Shown here one piece after another: positions 1 to 10,672 of a DNA stretch of 64,000 nucleotides. The notes beneath the pieces were generated by a model that had not been told where the DNA came from, did not search any database, and saw only the letters and a program-made list of their open reading frames with translations. How positions within the stretch are numbered: position 1 is the stretch's first letter; the number at the start of each line of letters is the position of its first letter. The translations under genes were made by a program, and so were the position numbers. The stretch is from positions 62,001-126,000 of the forward strand of contig CP085832.1 in NCBI GenBank assembly GCA_020809705.1, in the 5' to 3' direction. The DNA comes from Calonectria ilicicola (Eukaryota > Ascomycota > Sordariomycetes > Hypocreales > Nectriaceae).

Positions 1-442
1 TGTATAGATGCCGCGGCATCCCGCAAGCGAGAGCATCTTGCCGCATCAAATAGACCTGGCGGTAGAACCCAAGGCCTGGCTCATGACTATCCTCGCCAGC
101 AAGAAGAGAAGAAACCTTTTTTTTTATACCCTTTATCTCATCACGGCTGGCACGGTCCATGTAGTCATCAATAATAGCAAAAAGAGCAGTGAAGCGCGCC
201 ACAGGACGCATCTCCTCCAAAGTCATCCATGGAAATCCGCGAGCCGCCAGATCCGTTAATCGATGTCGCTTATGGACATCACGGGCTTTTTCTGACTCGA
301 ACTGGCAATCATTATCAATCCATTGGTAGTACTCTGTGGTGAGCTCGTCGATATATGGGCTAACAAAATCAGGGAAAGGATAGTGGGGGCGAGGCCAATC
401 CTTGAGCTCTTTGTAGAGCTGCTCCTCAATGGCTCGACTCAT
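1..442 (-). CDS. Sesquiterpene cyclase-type terpene synthase, N-terminal part (cut by window edge)
   Basis: The minus strand is open from an ATG at 442 to the window edge, giving about 147 codons without a stop. The protein begins MSRAIEEQLYKEL and carries the first metal-binding motif of class I terpene cyclases, DDYMD, at residues 92-96 (DDxxD). Spacing from the start resembles pentalenene/aristolochene-type cyclases (Terpene_syn_C_2 families), which ionise farnesyl diphosphate with Mg2+. The second metal motif (NSE/DTE) would lie outside the window. An aromatic/proline-rich N-terminus (WPRPHYPFPDFVSPY) is typical of these enzymes. It is divergent from the P450 gene at 1305 with about 860 bp between starts, which suggests a shared promoter and a joint terpenoid pathway. 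The product cannot be predicted. Function class is fairly sure; completeness is unknown. Confidence 0.82.
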   Translation of the reverse strand, partial: MSRAIEEQLYKELKDWPRPHYPFPDFVSPYIDELTTEYYQWIDNDCQFESEKARDVHKRHRLTDLAARGFPWMTLEEMRPVARFTALFAIIDDYMDRASRDEIKGIKKKVSSLLAGEDSHEPGLGFYRQVYLMRQDALACGMPRHLY

Positions 443-1304
443 CGTGCTTGTCTTTAACAGTATGGGTTGGAAGCAATTGATTCTTTGCAGTTGTGTAACG
501 GCCCAAATTTCAAAGTGCTATTAAGTAGGTTATATACCCGGGGACCTCTCTGTGGATGTCCCATTGCCTACTTCATTCCTTCATCGCACCATACTTTGTC
601 GGAACCGAAACTACCATTTCCAGACTAGTCCTTGCGTCTTTAGTGGTAGTAGCCAACCGGTGTAGTGGATATATCCTAAAGTTCACCGTAATGACCATCG
701 ACCAACAGCGCGCAGGTTAACAAGGGTGTAGTGTTTTAGAATGCCTTAGAAACACGCTTGTAATGCAACCTTCTACACAAGAAGCTGTAATGATGATATG
801 ATCTTTCAACTGTAGCATTGAGGACTTCTAGAGTGCATGAGAAAACCACCATTAGGTCCCCGTGGTTTGGCATGTTGGAGGAGTGGGTCCGTTACCTTGG
901 GTTCGGTTCGGTACCATGTCGTTCAATGGAAGTATGCAGGAGTGACGTGTCCTACACCCTCTCTAAATTCGGATTATTCGGGTCGTCTTAAAAATACCGG
1001 CCAATGTGTCCGTTTTCAATTGGCCAAAAGCCCGAATCAATTGAATCTCAAATATGTCATATCATGGTCTGCTGGGTAGATTCCCATATTTGCCCTAACC
1101 GCTGGGACCGCCCTGCCGCTCACATCCTCCACTTTAGTTTCCTCCCTGCACTGCCAAGTATTCTAGCTCGGTTACTTGAACCATGAAATATCGTTTGCCT
1201 ATACCTGTTCTGAAATGTATTTAATACCTTCAGGTCCCCGATGACCATGGCCTTGCTCCACACAACACCTCCATCAATCAGATGCCTGTTAAAACCTCAC
1301 CACC
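443..1304. promoter_or_regulatory. Shared divergent promoter region between terpene cyclase and P450
   Basis: This 862-bp gap separates the two divergently oriented start codons. I see no convincing coding frame in it; the short open frames at 837-1186 have no recognisable domain. No palindromic regulator site could be assigned with confidence. Its only clear role is as the region from which both flanking genes must be transcribed. Confidence 0.5.
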
Positions 1305-3328
1305 ATGAACGACATGGCGCTTTCCCCGGTCATTGGTGTGGCCAACCTGGAATGGCTTGGCTCCGTTTGGCGTTATCCACTCATGCTTACAGCCGTTTGG
1401 CTTTTATACATTGTGGCCGTTACGGTGTACCGGCTCACATGGCATCCACTTGCCAAGTTCCCGGGTCCTGTACTCGCTAGGGCCTCCCACATTTATGAGT
1501 TCTGGTTTGATGTTATCCTTCAAGGCAGATACACTCGCAAGATTTCCACGCTCCACCAGAAATATGGTAAGATGCCTAGCGGGGATTGCGGAGCGAGCGG
1601 GTCCGCTAATGGCTGACAATTACAGGGCCAATTGTGCGGATAAATCCGGACGAGTTGCACTGTAATGATCCTCGGTTCATTGATGTTGTATACACACATG
1701 GGAAAGAGAAGCGGAACAAGTCGGAGCACTACTTGGCTGCGATGCCTTGGGGGTATGTTCACTTATCTTTACTTAGTGGCATTGGCTACTGGACTACACC
1801 ATTCTCGCCATTCTCCCTTTCATGACGTCTACAAATAGTATAGATATGGACGGATCTGCTAATCATTGTCTTCTCATTTTCAAGACTACGTCTGGTTAGT
1901 AACTCCCCTGAGAAAGTAATCGTCCGCTCACTAATCAGGAGCTAGGCTACTGTCGGTACGGCGGACCATGACCACCACCGGCTTCGTCGAGCGCCAGTTG
2001 TCAAATTCTTCTCCCGCTCCCAGATTATTAAGCGGGAAAGACTCATCCATGAAAAGATTCAACATCTTTGCGAGAAGCTACTTCTCTATCGTGACCGCGA
2101 ACCATTTCAGTTGGCTGCTGCATACTCGTGCTTTACCACGGATGCTCTGACGAGCTTCTGCTTCGGTGAGAGCTTCGGAAATCTTGAAACCCCGGGTTGG
2201 AACCCTAGTTTCAAAGGGACAATCGACAAGATCACTGGTTTGTTTTATCTTAGCCGTCATTTCCATGCTTTGGCCCGACTAGCAGATGTTATGCCCTTGT
2301 AAAGCTCCCAATACCCTTGACATTGCAAATTGGTCTTTAACACCCTATAGATCTGTTTGCCGTTACATTTCTGCCGAGATCAGCTTGTTGTTAGAACTTA
2401 TTCGTGTTTGTCATCTTCCACGAGGCCCCTTGTATAACTGACATTAATTAACAGCGGCATAGGTCACAATCCCACAGCTGGTGGAAAGAGTGATGAGCAA
2501 CGGCAAAACCGACGATGGGCAGACGGAGCCGACGGTTATTGAGGCAATACTCGAATCCAACCTTCCCCCGGCTGAAAAGACGACCCAACGGCTTACAAGC
2601 GAAGCCATCGCCGTCGTCCTGGGAGGCACCCACAGCATATCCACGGTGCTCACCATTGCGACTTTTCACCTGTTGACCAACCCGAGCCAGCTGGAGAAAC
2701 TAACCGCCGAGCTGCGCACCGTCGTGTCAGAGGAAACCGACCTCCCAGCTTGGTCCACGCTGGAAAGGCTACCATATCTAAGTGGTGTTGTTCTTGAAGC
2801 GTTGCGTTTGATGTACGGCGTTGCGAGTCGAATATCCGTCGTGTCACCAGATAATGCACTAGTGTACAGGGCGGCTGAGAAGTCACATGATGTCGCAGGG
2901 AATATGGACACATGTTATACAATTCCACCTGGATATGCTATCGGCATTTCGGCTTACTTGATACATATGGATCCCACCCTCTTCCGAGATCCCTCACAAT
3001 TTATCCCAGAGAGATGGATGGATGAGCACGGCCGAAGGGAGAGGAGTATGGAGAAATACCTGTTATCTTTTTCCCAAGGCCACCGCCAGTGTGTTGGCAT
3101 GCAGTGAGCATACCTTGATGTGGATGGATGACCGCCGAAGCCAAAGCTAACCACTATTCCAGATTCGCCTACTGTGAACTTTATATTGCAGTGGTGGCCC
3201 TGGCTCTGCGTGTATGGCCTTACATGAGTCTCCATGACACAACGATCACAGACATCGAATACGACCACGACCAGCTGATCGCCATGACCAAGAAGGGGAG
3301 CAAGGGTGTGCATGTAGCGATGCACTAG
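1305..3328 (+). CDS. Cytochrome P450 monooxygenase (one questionable exon junction)
   Basis: My splice model is exons 1305-1566, 1626-1752, about 1939/1946-2298, 2351-2405, 2463-3103 and 3163-3328. The N-terminus has a membrane anchor (residues about 20-45) followed by the proline-rich hinge HPLAKFPGP. Visible hallmarks are the I-helix segment LGGTHSIST, the K-helix ExxR (EALR), PERW, and the heme loop FSQGHRQCVG with the Cys thiolate ligand. Frame is kept through HDHHRLRR. The odd point is the second intron: the consensus donor at 1753 joined to the consensus acceptor ending 1938 leaves an in-frame TAG at 1943. It is avoided only by a weak donor at 1756 with an acceptor after 1945. The gene is either spliced unusually or newly inactivated. 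It lies next to the terpene cyclase and probably oxidises its product. Confidence 0.75.
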
Positions 3329-4200
3329 TACCAAACCCATGACTCAGTTTTGTGTCTTGGGTCTAGATCAGCACGGGAAATGCTTTTCTGAAGAACTATG
3401 AACAGTACGACCTATCGGATGATTCCAAATATATACTAGTGAAAATTTTTTTTTTCAAGTACTACAGTGAACTGGCAACTGATTCCCCAAGAATGCAATG
3501 ATTCTCGGGCTAGTGCGGGGACAGCCCTAGTAGCTCAACGTAATTGATTAGCGACTCGGCGATGTGTCCCCAACTAGAGAACTCGTCAGAGTACTGACCA
3601 ATCAGTTTATTGGCTCAAATTAATTTACAAGAAAAGGGGGCTGATCACTAATGTCGGATGCGTCCCGCTGGCAACCGGTACGGCGTCTCCCGCCATCCGT
3701 CAACCACGATGTGGGGTTGGGCACCACTCCCATGTCCTTGGGACGGTTCGAGTTGTGCTCGGCTCACATTCTTGGCTGGGCTAGCCCAATCCGGCCGGCC
3801 ATGCATCCACAGTGTGATCAGCAGCAGACCGCTATCAAACATCCTTGCAATAGACTGTGTCAGCCCAGCCCTCGATCCAAGAACCGGGATCCCGTCATGG
3901 CCGAACGCAGGGACGAAAAAAGCTTCAGCCCACACCACACTTCCCCTCCGGACCATCTCGACCTCAGCAATTCTCTGCGCACCAAACAGCTGATACCGAC
4001 AGGATTCCCACGTACAGCGCAGCAGGCTGGGCCGCGTAGTGCAAACCTGCAACGCGCTCAGCACAAATACAAAGTCAACTTCCATGCGACACGGCTTTTC
4101 CCTTCTCCAGTGATTGTGTCGACCATCACATAGAAGCAGCGGAACCCACGGATACCTATCAGGAGTGTCTTCGGCCCCTCCTAAGCCCCTAAAGCAGTCA
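3329..4200. other. Intergenic region between P450 and methyltransferase
   Basis: No supported gene. Several overlapping open frames exist on both strands between 3648 and 4229, the longest being 193 codons on the minus strand. They have GC-rich shadow-like composition, no recognisable domain, and overlap the likely promoter of the downstream methyltransferase. Confidence 0.45.
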
Positions 4201-5687
4201 ATGGCAGCGATGGAAAGTCGCCAAGACAAGCCCGGGGTCGATGCAGACGACGTCGTAGAATACGAGTCTGGCCCACAATTGGAGAATTACGAGTTCACCT
4301 TCGACACAGGGCAATTGTCCGGATCATGTAGCTTCATCGAGCCAGAGGTAGGTGAGCTCTGGATTTTCGAGACGATCCGACGAGACGTGTGCTGACTTGA
4401 TTGCTTCCCTCCCCCACAACAGCCCTGGACTATGTAGGTGTCCTCTTTCGGAAACGATTTGGTGCCCTCCATATTAACTGGTATCCACAGGGGTGACACA
4501 GCCTCGCTATCTGACAGCGTGCAGGCCTTCCCAGAGGAGTTTGGACGAACATACCACGCCTACCGAGCCGGCTGTAAGACGCCATTACTTTGGGTTTCGG
4601 AAGCTCGCAACTGACCACAGATGTGCAGCATACGCCTTCCCCAATGACGCACCTGAGCAGGAACGCTTAGCACTACAGGGACTATGTGTCAAGAAGCTGT
4701 TGGGCGACAGGCTTTTCTTCGCTCCCCTCTCACCCAAAAAGCCGCCCCTCCGTATCCTAGACATCGCCACTGGCGTGGGTGACTGGGCCATCGAGATGGG
4801 TGACCTGTTCCCCGGATCCACCGTGATTGCTACAGATCTATCCCCGATCCAGCCTGAAGAAGTACCCCCCAACGTTCATTTTTACGTCGATGACTCGTGA
4901 GTATCTATGCCATCATGCATTAGATACACATGGCCCGCTCCAGCCACGGATCGATGCTAGCCTGCCGGAAAGGGACACCTTTGTTGACCAATAGCATCCA
5001 GGACCGACCTATGGACCTTTGCACACAACTTCGATTATATTCACACACGGTCTACCGTCGGCTGCTGGGCCTCATTCCAGACCCAGATTGCTGAACAAGC
5101 CTTCGCCGCCCTCGAACCTGGTGGTTGGTTTGAGTCTCAAGAAGTTGATACCAACCTTTGCTGTGATGACGGTACCCTCAACCCGGACGGGCCCGTGGCA
5201 ACATGGTTCAACGACCTCATTGTCGCGTCGGGGCGCATGGATCGTCCCGCAATCCTAGGGGCCACTCTAAAAGATGCGTACGCAAAGGCTGGCTTCGTCG
5301 ATATTCATCAACGCAAGGTGAAGATGCCAATCGGCGGGTGGCCCAAGGACATTCACCTTAAGGAGGTAGGATTCATGTGGGAGGCAAATCTGCTCGAGGG
5401 CATGAGTGGCTTCTCATATCAGCTCTTTAACCGAGCATTTGACAGAACGCCAGCCCAGATTGAGGTACGTATACTCGAACGCCACCTTTTGCGATGTTGC
5501 TGGGATGGCCCATATATCGATTTCCTTACACAAGGTATAGGTATCTCTCGTTGAAGTACGACAGCAACTCGGTGACCCACGCACACATGCTTATAACCCT
5601 GGGTTTGTTGTGTGGGGAAGAAAACCATACCCCGGTGAAGCTCCGCAGCCTACAGGGAACGGGAAGCTATCTAGTATTAAAGAGTGA
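4201..5687 (+). CDS. LaeA-like SAM-dependent methyltransferase
   Basis: Six exons splice cleanly: 4201-4347, 4423-4433, 4491-4573, 4629-4896, 5002-5464 and 5541-5687, giving 372 aa. The fold is a class I methyltransferase. Motif I LDIATGVGDWA lies at about residues 124-134, the acidic strand VIATDLSP follows, and the family signature FDYIHTR, then EPGGWFESQE, then HAYNPGFVVWGRKP near the C-terminus is all present. These are marks of the large fungal TAM/LaeA-like family, whose members either tune secondary metabolism or methylate products. The N-terminus before EEFGRTYHAYRAGSYA is short and acidic. Exon 2 is only 11 nt, yet it keeps the frame with good splice sites. It lies beside a terpene cyclase and a P450 on the same strand as the P450, so a role in that locus is plausible. 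Catalytic target unknown. Confidence 0.85.
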
Positions 5688-5876
5688 TACAAGTATATGA
5701 CTAGAGAGGTTAACTTGGCAAATAATAATAGAATTTTAAATTCCCAAATTAGTTATAGGGTAAGGTGATGGTATTGTGAAGTAATGGACAACACTCAATG
5801 ATCCATATCAAACTTTGTGCGAAGTAAAATCAAGCAAAGACCCCATTTAGCTAGGTCAAAATAAATATCAAAAACA
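5688..5876. other. AT-rich spacer downstream of the methyltransferase
   Basis: A short AT-rich stretch with A/T runs that presumably holds the methyltransferase polyadenylation region. Nothing else is visible. Confidence 0.4.
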
Positions 5877-5877
5877 A

Positions 5878-6112
5878 TACTGGGGCCGTTTGATCAAACG
5901 GTCCCTCAAAAAGGAAGCCTCCAAGCATTCGTTCCGCGAATTCGTATGTAGATACGGAAGGTTTGATTGGTAATGTGTGATTACGAAAGAGAAAGACGAC
6001 GAAAGAGAAAGACGGTCAGGGACACTACTGGGTGCATCGCAAGACAAAGTAGCAATTATCACTTTATTATGTACCAAAGTCACAGGGGCTATTTGGCTAA
6101 ATAGGTCCAGAC
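5878..6112. mobile_element. MITE-like element with hairpin-forming ends
   Basis: The left end (about 5880-5905) contains the perfect palindrome CCGTTTGATCAAACGG flanked by GGGG and TCCC. The right end (about 6086-6112) contains the related hairpin CTATTTGGCTAAATAG with the same flanks. Read as terminal inverted repeats the two ends agree at roughly 16 of 26 positions, and almost all differences are transitions. The interior is non-coding, about 180 bp, and includes a perfect 16-bp tandem duplication. Size and form fit a small non-autonomous DNA element, but I see no clear target-site duplication. No family can be named. Confidence 0.4.
5983..6014. repeat. Perfect 2 x 16 bp tandem repeat
   Basis: The unit ACGAAAGAGAAAGACG occurs twice head to tail without mismatch, inside the MITE-like element. 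It is purine-rich on the plus strand. Confidence 0.85.
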
Positions 6113-6179
6113 CTTCCTAGCCAAGCCGCCGTAAAAGTAGTTCTATTTTCAAATATCAATGGCCATAGCAGAGGCAGGG

Positions 6180-6830
6180 AAAAGTTAGAGCCGCAACTGC
6201 AGAATATGACGGAAGGGCGTCTCTGTCATCTGCTGGAAGTACCTTTCGCACATCTTCTCCAGCATTTCGGGTATCCCGTCCTCGTCCTCATCCTGCTTCT
6301 TCCTTCTTTCTCTAGCCTTGTTCTCTCAGGGCGCCGATAATCTCTTCTATAGCCTGGTGTTGCTGGTTCGTCGGTTTCATGACGTCCCGCGGCACTACTT
6401 GGTTCGTCTTCTCTCAGGTGAAATGGCCGCCCTCCCGGCACGACCCTGTAGTAGTATACGAGCAGCTGCTTCATCCTCCTAAAGAACGTCGTCAGGGTCG
6501 ACTCGGTCTTGAAGCTGCGGAATCCATTGTCCTTGCCCTTCCTCGGAGCGCTGGCGTTGAAGTCGCTCAACCTCCTGGCGTGTTGTTGCGTCATCTTTCG
6601 GTCGGGGGACCTGTCACTGCAGAGCTTGTAAGCGTCCCCGGGGCAGCATCGGTTGCGACAAGGATGCGGGCAAGGTCCGGATCCTCCTCATTGGTTCTAC
6701 CGTCGTTATCGTCTCCACGCCTTACAATACGCCACTTCACGCAGGCGATGCTCTATGTCGAGGTAACGACACATCTGTTAACACTGCTCCTTCGTACCAT
6801 AATAGCTTGCTTAGGACATGTGATGCGTTC
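6180..6830 (-). pseudogene. Degenerate relic of a multicopy fungal helicase-associated ORF
   Basis: Scattered minus-strand segments in several frames resemble one protein. STNEEDPDLARIL (about 6690) comes first, then FRSFKTESTLTTFFRRMKQ and LLVYYYRVV (about 6440-6520), then GGHFT, VVPRDVMKPT and IEEIIGAL (about 6310-6420), and finally MCERYFQQM (about 6240). The order and the FFRRMKQLLVYYYRVV core recall long, repeated fungal proteins that I associate from memory with RecQ-like helicases and subtelomeric repeats. At least two frame changes and many stops break it. A 122-codon open stretch at 6226-6594 is part of it, not a gene. The family assignment is from pattern memory and needs a profile search. 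Confidence 0.4.
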
Positions 6831-8384
6831 TCCAATGACAACCATCATTCAAAAAACCTCAAGGGCAACACCGCAAAACGAGGAGTCACAGATCTGAAGA
6901 CGCCGAGGCCGATGTATTGTCTGAGGGTGCACCTCAATGGCCATCGAGAGCCCAGGTGTCTTGTTTCAGCCTCTGGGTTCGGCAACCCGTTGCCGCGCCC
7001 ATCTTCAGGTAGGGCAACACAAATTAAATTGCCAGCCGCGAGACGGGTGCACTTGAGTCATCGTCAGGTGACACCGGCGTTTAGTGAATGTGACCCATGC
7101 ATGCAATGCAACAGGGCTAGACGCTACCATGTTGTAGATAGGCTACCGGTATTTCCCCTGCGTTTGTTGGCGCCATGGATAGAATGAAGCTAAAGTCAGG
7201 GTTTTAGTAGTGGCTTGTTCAATATCCGCAAGGTGGTAGTGGCTGTGGGGTTTGGCCTTCGGTGGTGGCGCCGCTACCATACTAACTGTAATGAGAAGAA
7301 TTGGGAGGGAGAGCTGGGACAGCAGGGTCGCGAGGGTCGACAAAGGCGATGTGGGAACTATTGGCAGTACGAATACTTGGTATACCCAATATCGTAGGTG
7401 CCTACTTTGACATGCTCAGGTTATGATGGGAATAGCGGATGGGGACCATCGATGACATGCTTAACATGCATCCTTCACGTACAATTTCTTTTAGCTCCAG
7501 GAACGTAGCCACTCGGACTGCGTCACGACACATACGTCGGATCGGGTCCACAGGGATGAACAGGGACGACCGGGGATCAACAAAGCGGAGGCCGAGGATC
7601 CCGCACGGAACCTGGAGTATAGTGTGCAACTAACCGTATCTCGATACTACCCACAGCTTGTAGATCGAACCGGGTCAAAGAGGAGAACCAATCTTCGCCC
7701 CCGGGTGACGAAGATTCAAGCCTAGGACGGTTTGAGGATGGTTCTAGGTTCTATCTGCGTACAGGCGCTGATAAGTGAGTGTTGGTCTCCTAGCTGGTGG
7801 GCATTGGGCGGCTCGGCCGAAAGAAGGACTCTAGCACTGTGTTCACTGCAGGCGTTGCTTTTAGATGGGCAGACATTTCCATCAAATCAGGAACAAGGAA
7901 AGGAGAGAAGATTTTAGATTTTTTTACTATATGCATCTCCACCCCCCCTGGAAGAGAAGCGTCAGTCCCTGGCTCCATTTTTTGCCTGCTTTCCTTTTTC
8001 AACTCTACCCCTAGGTCTAGTCTCCGATCTAGTTCCCGTCAGTTACAGCCTCGATTGAGGAGCGTTTCCCTTCGCACCGGTGTCGCATCGGTCGGCTCTC
8101 CGCCAAGGTAATGGCTAAGCCTTTGCCAGTTAAAATTAAATCTCTTTTCGTCGTACAGTAAATGGGCCCCTGCAATTCATATGAACCCGCCCATTCCCCA
8201 AATCTTTTTTTGCCGTTGGTTTCTGTTTCTCCTAGTGTGTTGTACTTGAATAGCTTCTTGTACTTGTGATTGGTGTTGCGCCGTCCGTACCTCGCTTAAA
8301 CCCTATGGCAGCGGGGGGTTCATATCATAATCTTTATTAAAAAAAACTTTTTATACATGCGGGGACTGAGCCCATTCCTAGCAA
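6831..8384. other. Gene-free stretch before the MFS relic
   Basis: Numerous overlapping short open frames on both strands have no recognisable domain. The first few hundred bases may be further decayed sequence of the helicase-associated relic. The last 100 bp are A/T rich and would have been the promoter of the transporter relic. I can support no gene here. Confidence 0.4.
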
Positions 8385-8411
8385 TTGACAGACCTACATA
8401 CACATAACACC

Positions 8412-10402
8412 ATGACGGAGGATCTCGAAAGGGCGTCGGCAATTGCCCGCACCGATTCGCATTCATCATCTTCCTCAACCACCTCTTCGGATGAGTTACC
8501 CGTCCTGGAACCTATGAAGACGGCCGGCTTTCGTAGCAGCTATGTCGCCCGCCTCGCGCAAACCGACGACGTCTTTGCGACCCTGGAACATGAGTCGAAA
8601 CCGAAGCTGAGCGCGCAGCCCGCGAACCCATCACATACACTCGAATTGGAACCAGCGTGACAAGCACGGCTTCGCGACCACCTGACTTCGAGGTCATCTT
8701 CAAGGAGGGGGACCCTGAGAACCCTAGAAACTGGCCCCTTTGGTACCGCTCTTGAATCACCCTTGCAGTCTCATACACAAACTGGGTCATCGCTTTATAC
8801 TGCACTTGCTACACAGCTTCAGTTCCCGGTTTGGTCAAGGAGTTTGGATACTCCACCACAATCACCACCATGGGATTAACCACGTACTTGCTGGGTCTTG
8901 CTGCGGGTAGTCTCGTTGTTGCGCCGATGAGCGAGCTGTATGGTCGACAGCCTATATACCTGGTCTGATTGGTCATCTGGCTGATTCTTGTTATTCCATG
9001 TGGCCTTTCAAATTCCCTAATTGAGATTCTCATTGTGCGATTCTTTGAGTATGTATCATTCTCCAACTCAAAATAAGGGAGAAGTAAGAATAAGGAAGAA
9101 GGAAACAGGAGTAATATTCTCAAATTTAGAGCCCTGTTTGGAAGTGTCATGGTTTCCAATAGTCCCGGAACCGCCGTCGATATCGCCCACCCCGAGTACC
9201 TTGCTCTCGTTATGTCATTGTGGTCAATTGCGCCGTTCAATGGGCCAACTTTGGGACCTCTTCTCGGAGGCTTTGTTTACTAATTCCTTGGGTGGTGCTG
9301 GAACAATTGGCTCGTTTCAATCATGGGTGGCGTTGGCATCCTTCAAATGGCGACCTGCAAGGAGACGTATCATCCGGTCATCCTTAAGCGCAAGGCCGCG
9401 CACATGCGTAAGAAGAAGGACGACCCTCGATATTGGTGTCAATACGACCAGAAGGTGTCGTCACTTCATCTTCTCAAGTTCAACCTGAGCCGGCCTTTTG
9501 TTCTCTTTGCGACGGAGCCCATTTTGTGGTTTCTGAACATTTGGTGAGTAACTCTCTGAGCTAGGTTCTGTCATATCTTTGTGCCATATGGTGTACTTGA
9601 TTATAATGGAGTCTAACATGTGAATAGGCTCTCTCTAATTTATGGCATATTGTATCTTTGCTTTGTAGTATACCCTATTGTCTTCTCGTAGTGTTGTGGG
9701 TGGAGTCTAGGTATGTTGGGTCTAGCCTTTGCCGGCATTGGTCTTGGGAATGTGGTTGCTATCGCGTGCGAACCCTTTCTTTAAAAGCTAATCAATTCTT
9801 AGCCGCGAGATCCTGAAACTGGACGCGTCCGACCTGAAGCGACTGCGCTTGTTATGGCCATTGGCTTCATCCTTATACTTATCGGCTAGCTTGTCTTTTC
9901 GTGGACCTGTCTTCCTGCTAGTATCCACTGGGCGATTCCTATTGCTTCCGGCATTCTATTTGGCTGCGGTAATACGATCAGTTTCATTTATGGCTCCAAC
10001 TACCTTGCAGGCGCATACTCTATCTACGCCGTGAGTGCACTAGCAGGCAATGCTATTATCTGAAGTATCTTTGGCGCCGCGCTGCCTCTTGCTGGGCCTA
10101 ATATATATGAAGTCTTGGCACCTCGGTGGGTAGGAACGCTATTGGGTCTGCTCGAGGTGGCCATGATTCCAATCCCGTTCATCTTCTGGCGATACGGAGC
10201 GAGAATTCGAGCCAAAAGCCCAGCCATCCGACAACTGCGCGAGGAGCAGGAGGGAATGGATGCGAAGAGAGCAAAATACCAGAGGAAGCTCGAGAAGAAA
10301 AAGGAGATGAAGGCCGCAGGCGAGGAAGGGGTTCTTGAAAAGTCGACGGAGATTTCGGGGGATGATACCAAGACGGCGAAGGCTCACACGCTCGAGGCAT
10401 AA
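8412..10402 (+). pseudogene. Dead MFS multidrug transporter (DHA1 type)
   Basis: In pieces this is a complete 12-TM MFS drug:H+ antiporter of the fungal polyamine/caffeine-resistance type. It has a Ser-rich N-terminus from ATG 8412, the pre-TM1 signature NPRNWPLW, the loop MSELYGRQP, APFNGPTLGPLLGG, PASIHWAIP, and a long charged C-terminal tail ending at 10402. It is broken by a frameshift near 8640-8656 and by stops at 8753 (TGA where Trp is expected), 8966, 9281 (TAA where Gln is expected), then near 9690, 9780, 9887 and 10060. Intron remains at about 9050-9126 and 9545-9628 still have splice consensus. Several stops fit C-to-T or G-to-A changes. No functional product is possible. Confidence 0.88.
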
Positions 10403-10600
10403 ACGATATTCGAACCCATTATCGAGGTCAATAGGTCGGACAAGTTAGAAAGGCGGCAGGGTTATTTGGGCACGGATGAGAAAAACACAGATGGTGTTTA
10501 ATGTTAATAGACGATGCCAGTTTCCTTTTTTTTATAAAAAAACAGATTAAACCAAGAAAATAACAAAAAGAAAACAAAATAAAAGAACTTCTACCTGCAG

Positions 10601-10672
10601 GAAGCAGAGTTCCTCGGGTATGTTATTACCCAGGAGGGCGTGCAAATGGAATCTGAGAGGGTCCGAGCAATA
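10601..10672 (+). mobile_element. Shard of Ty3/gypsy reverse transcriptase
   Basis: One 24-codon open stretch reads EAEFLGYVITQEG then VQMESERVRAI. This matches the conserved reverse-transcriptase segment of Ty3/gypsy retrotransposons (EFLGY-x-V/I-x4-G-I/V-x-M-x-x-x-K/R-V). No flanking LTR, protease, RNase H or integrase was found, so only a fragment survives, just downstream of the dead transporter. Confidence 0.7.

Noticed and set aside
2404..2465. Second apparent nonsense codon in the P450 (TAG at 2460)
   Set aside because: A donor at 2406 with the acceptor ending 2462 joins LLLELIR to VTIPQLVERV in frame and removes the TAG.
3648..4229. 193-codon minus-strand open frame with an opposing 160-codon plus-strand frame
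   Set aside because: No recognisable domain, GC-rich shadowing of frames on both strands, and it overlaps the promoter and start of the methyltransferase.
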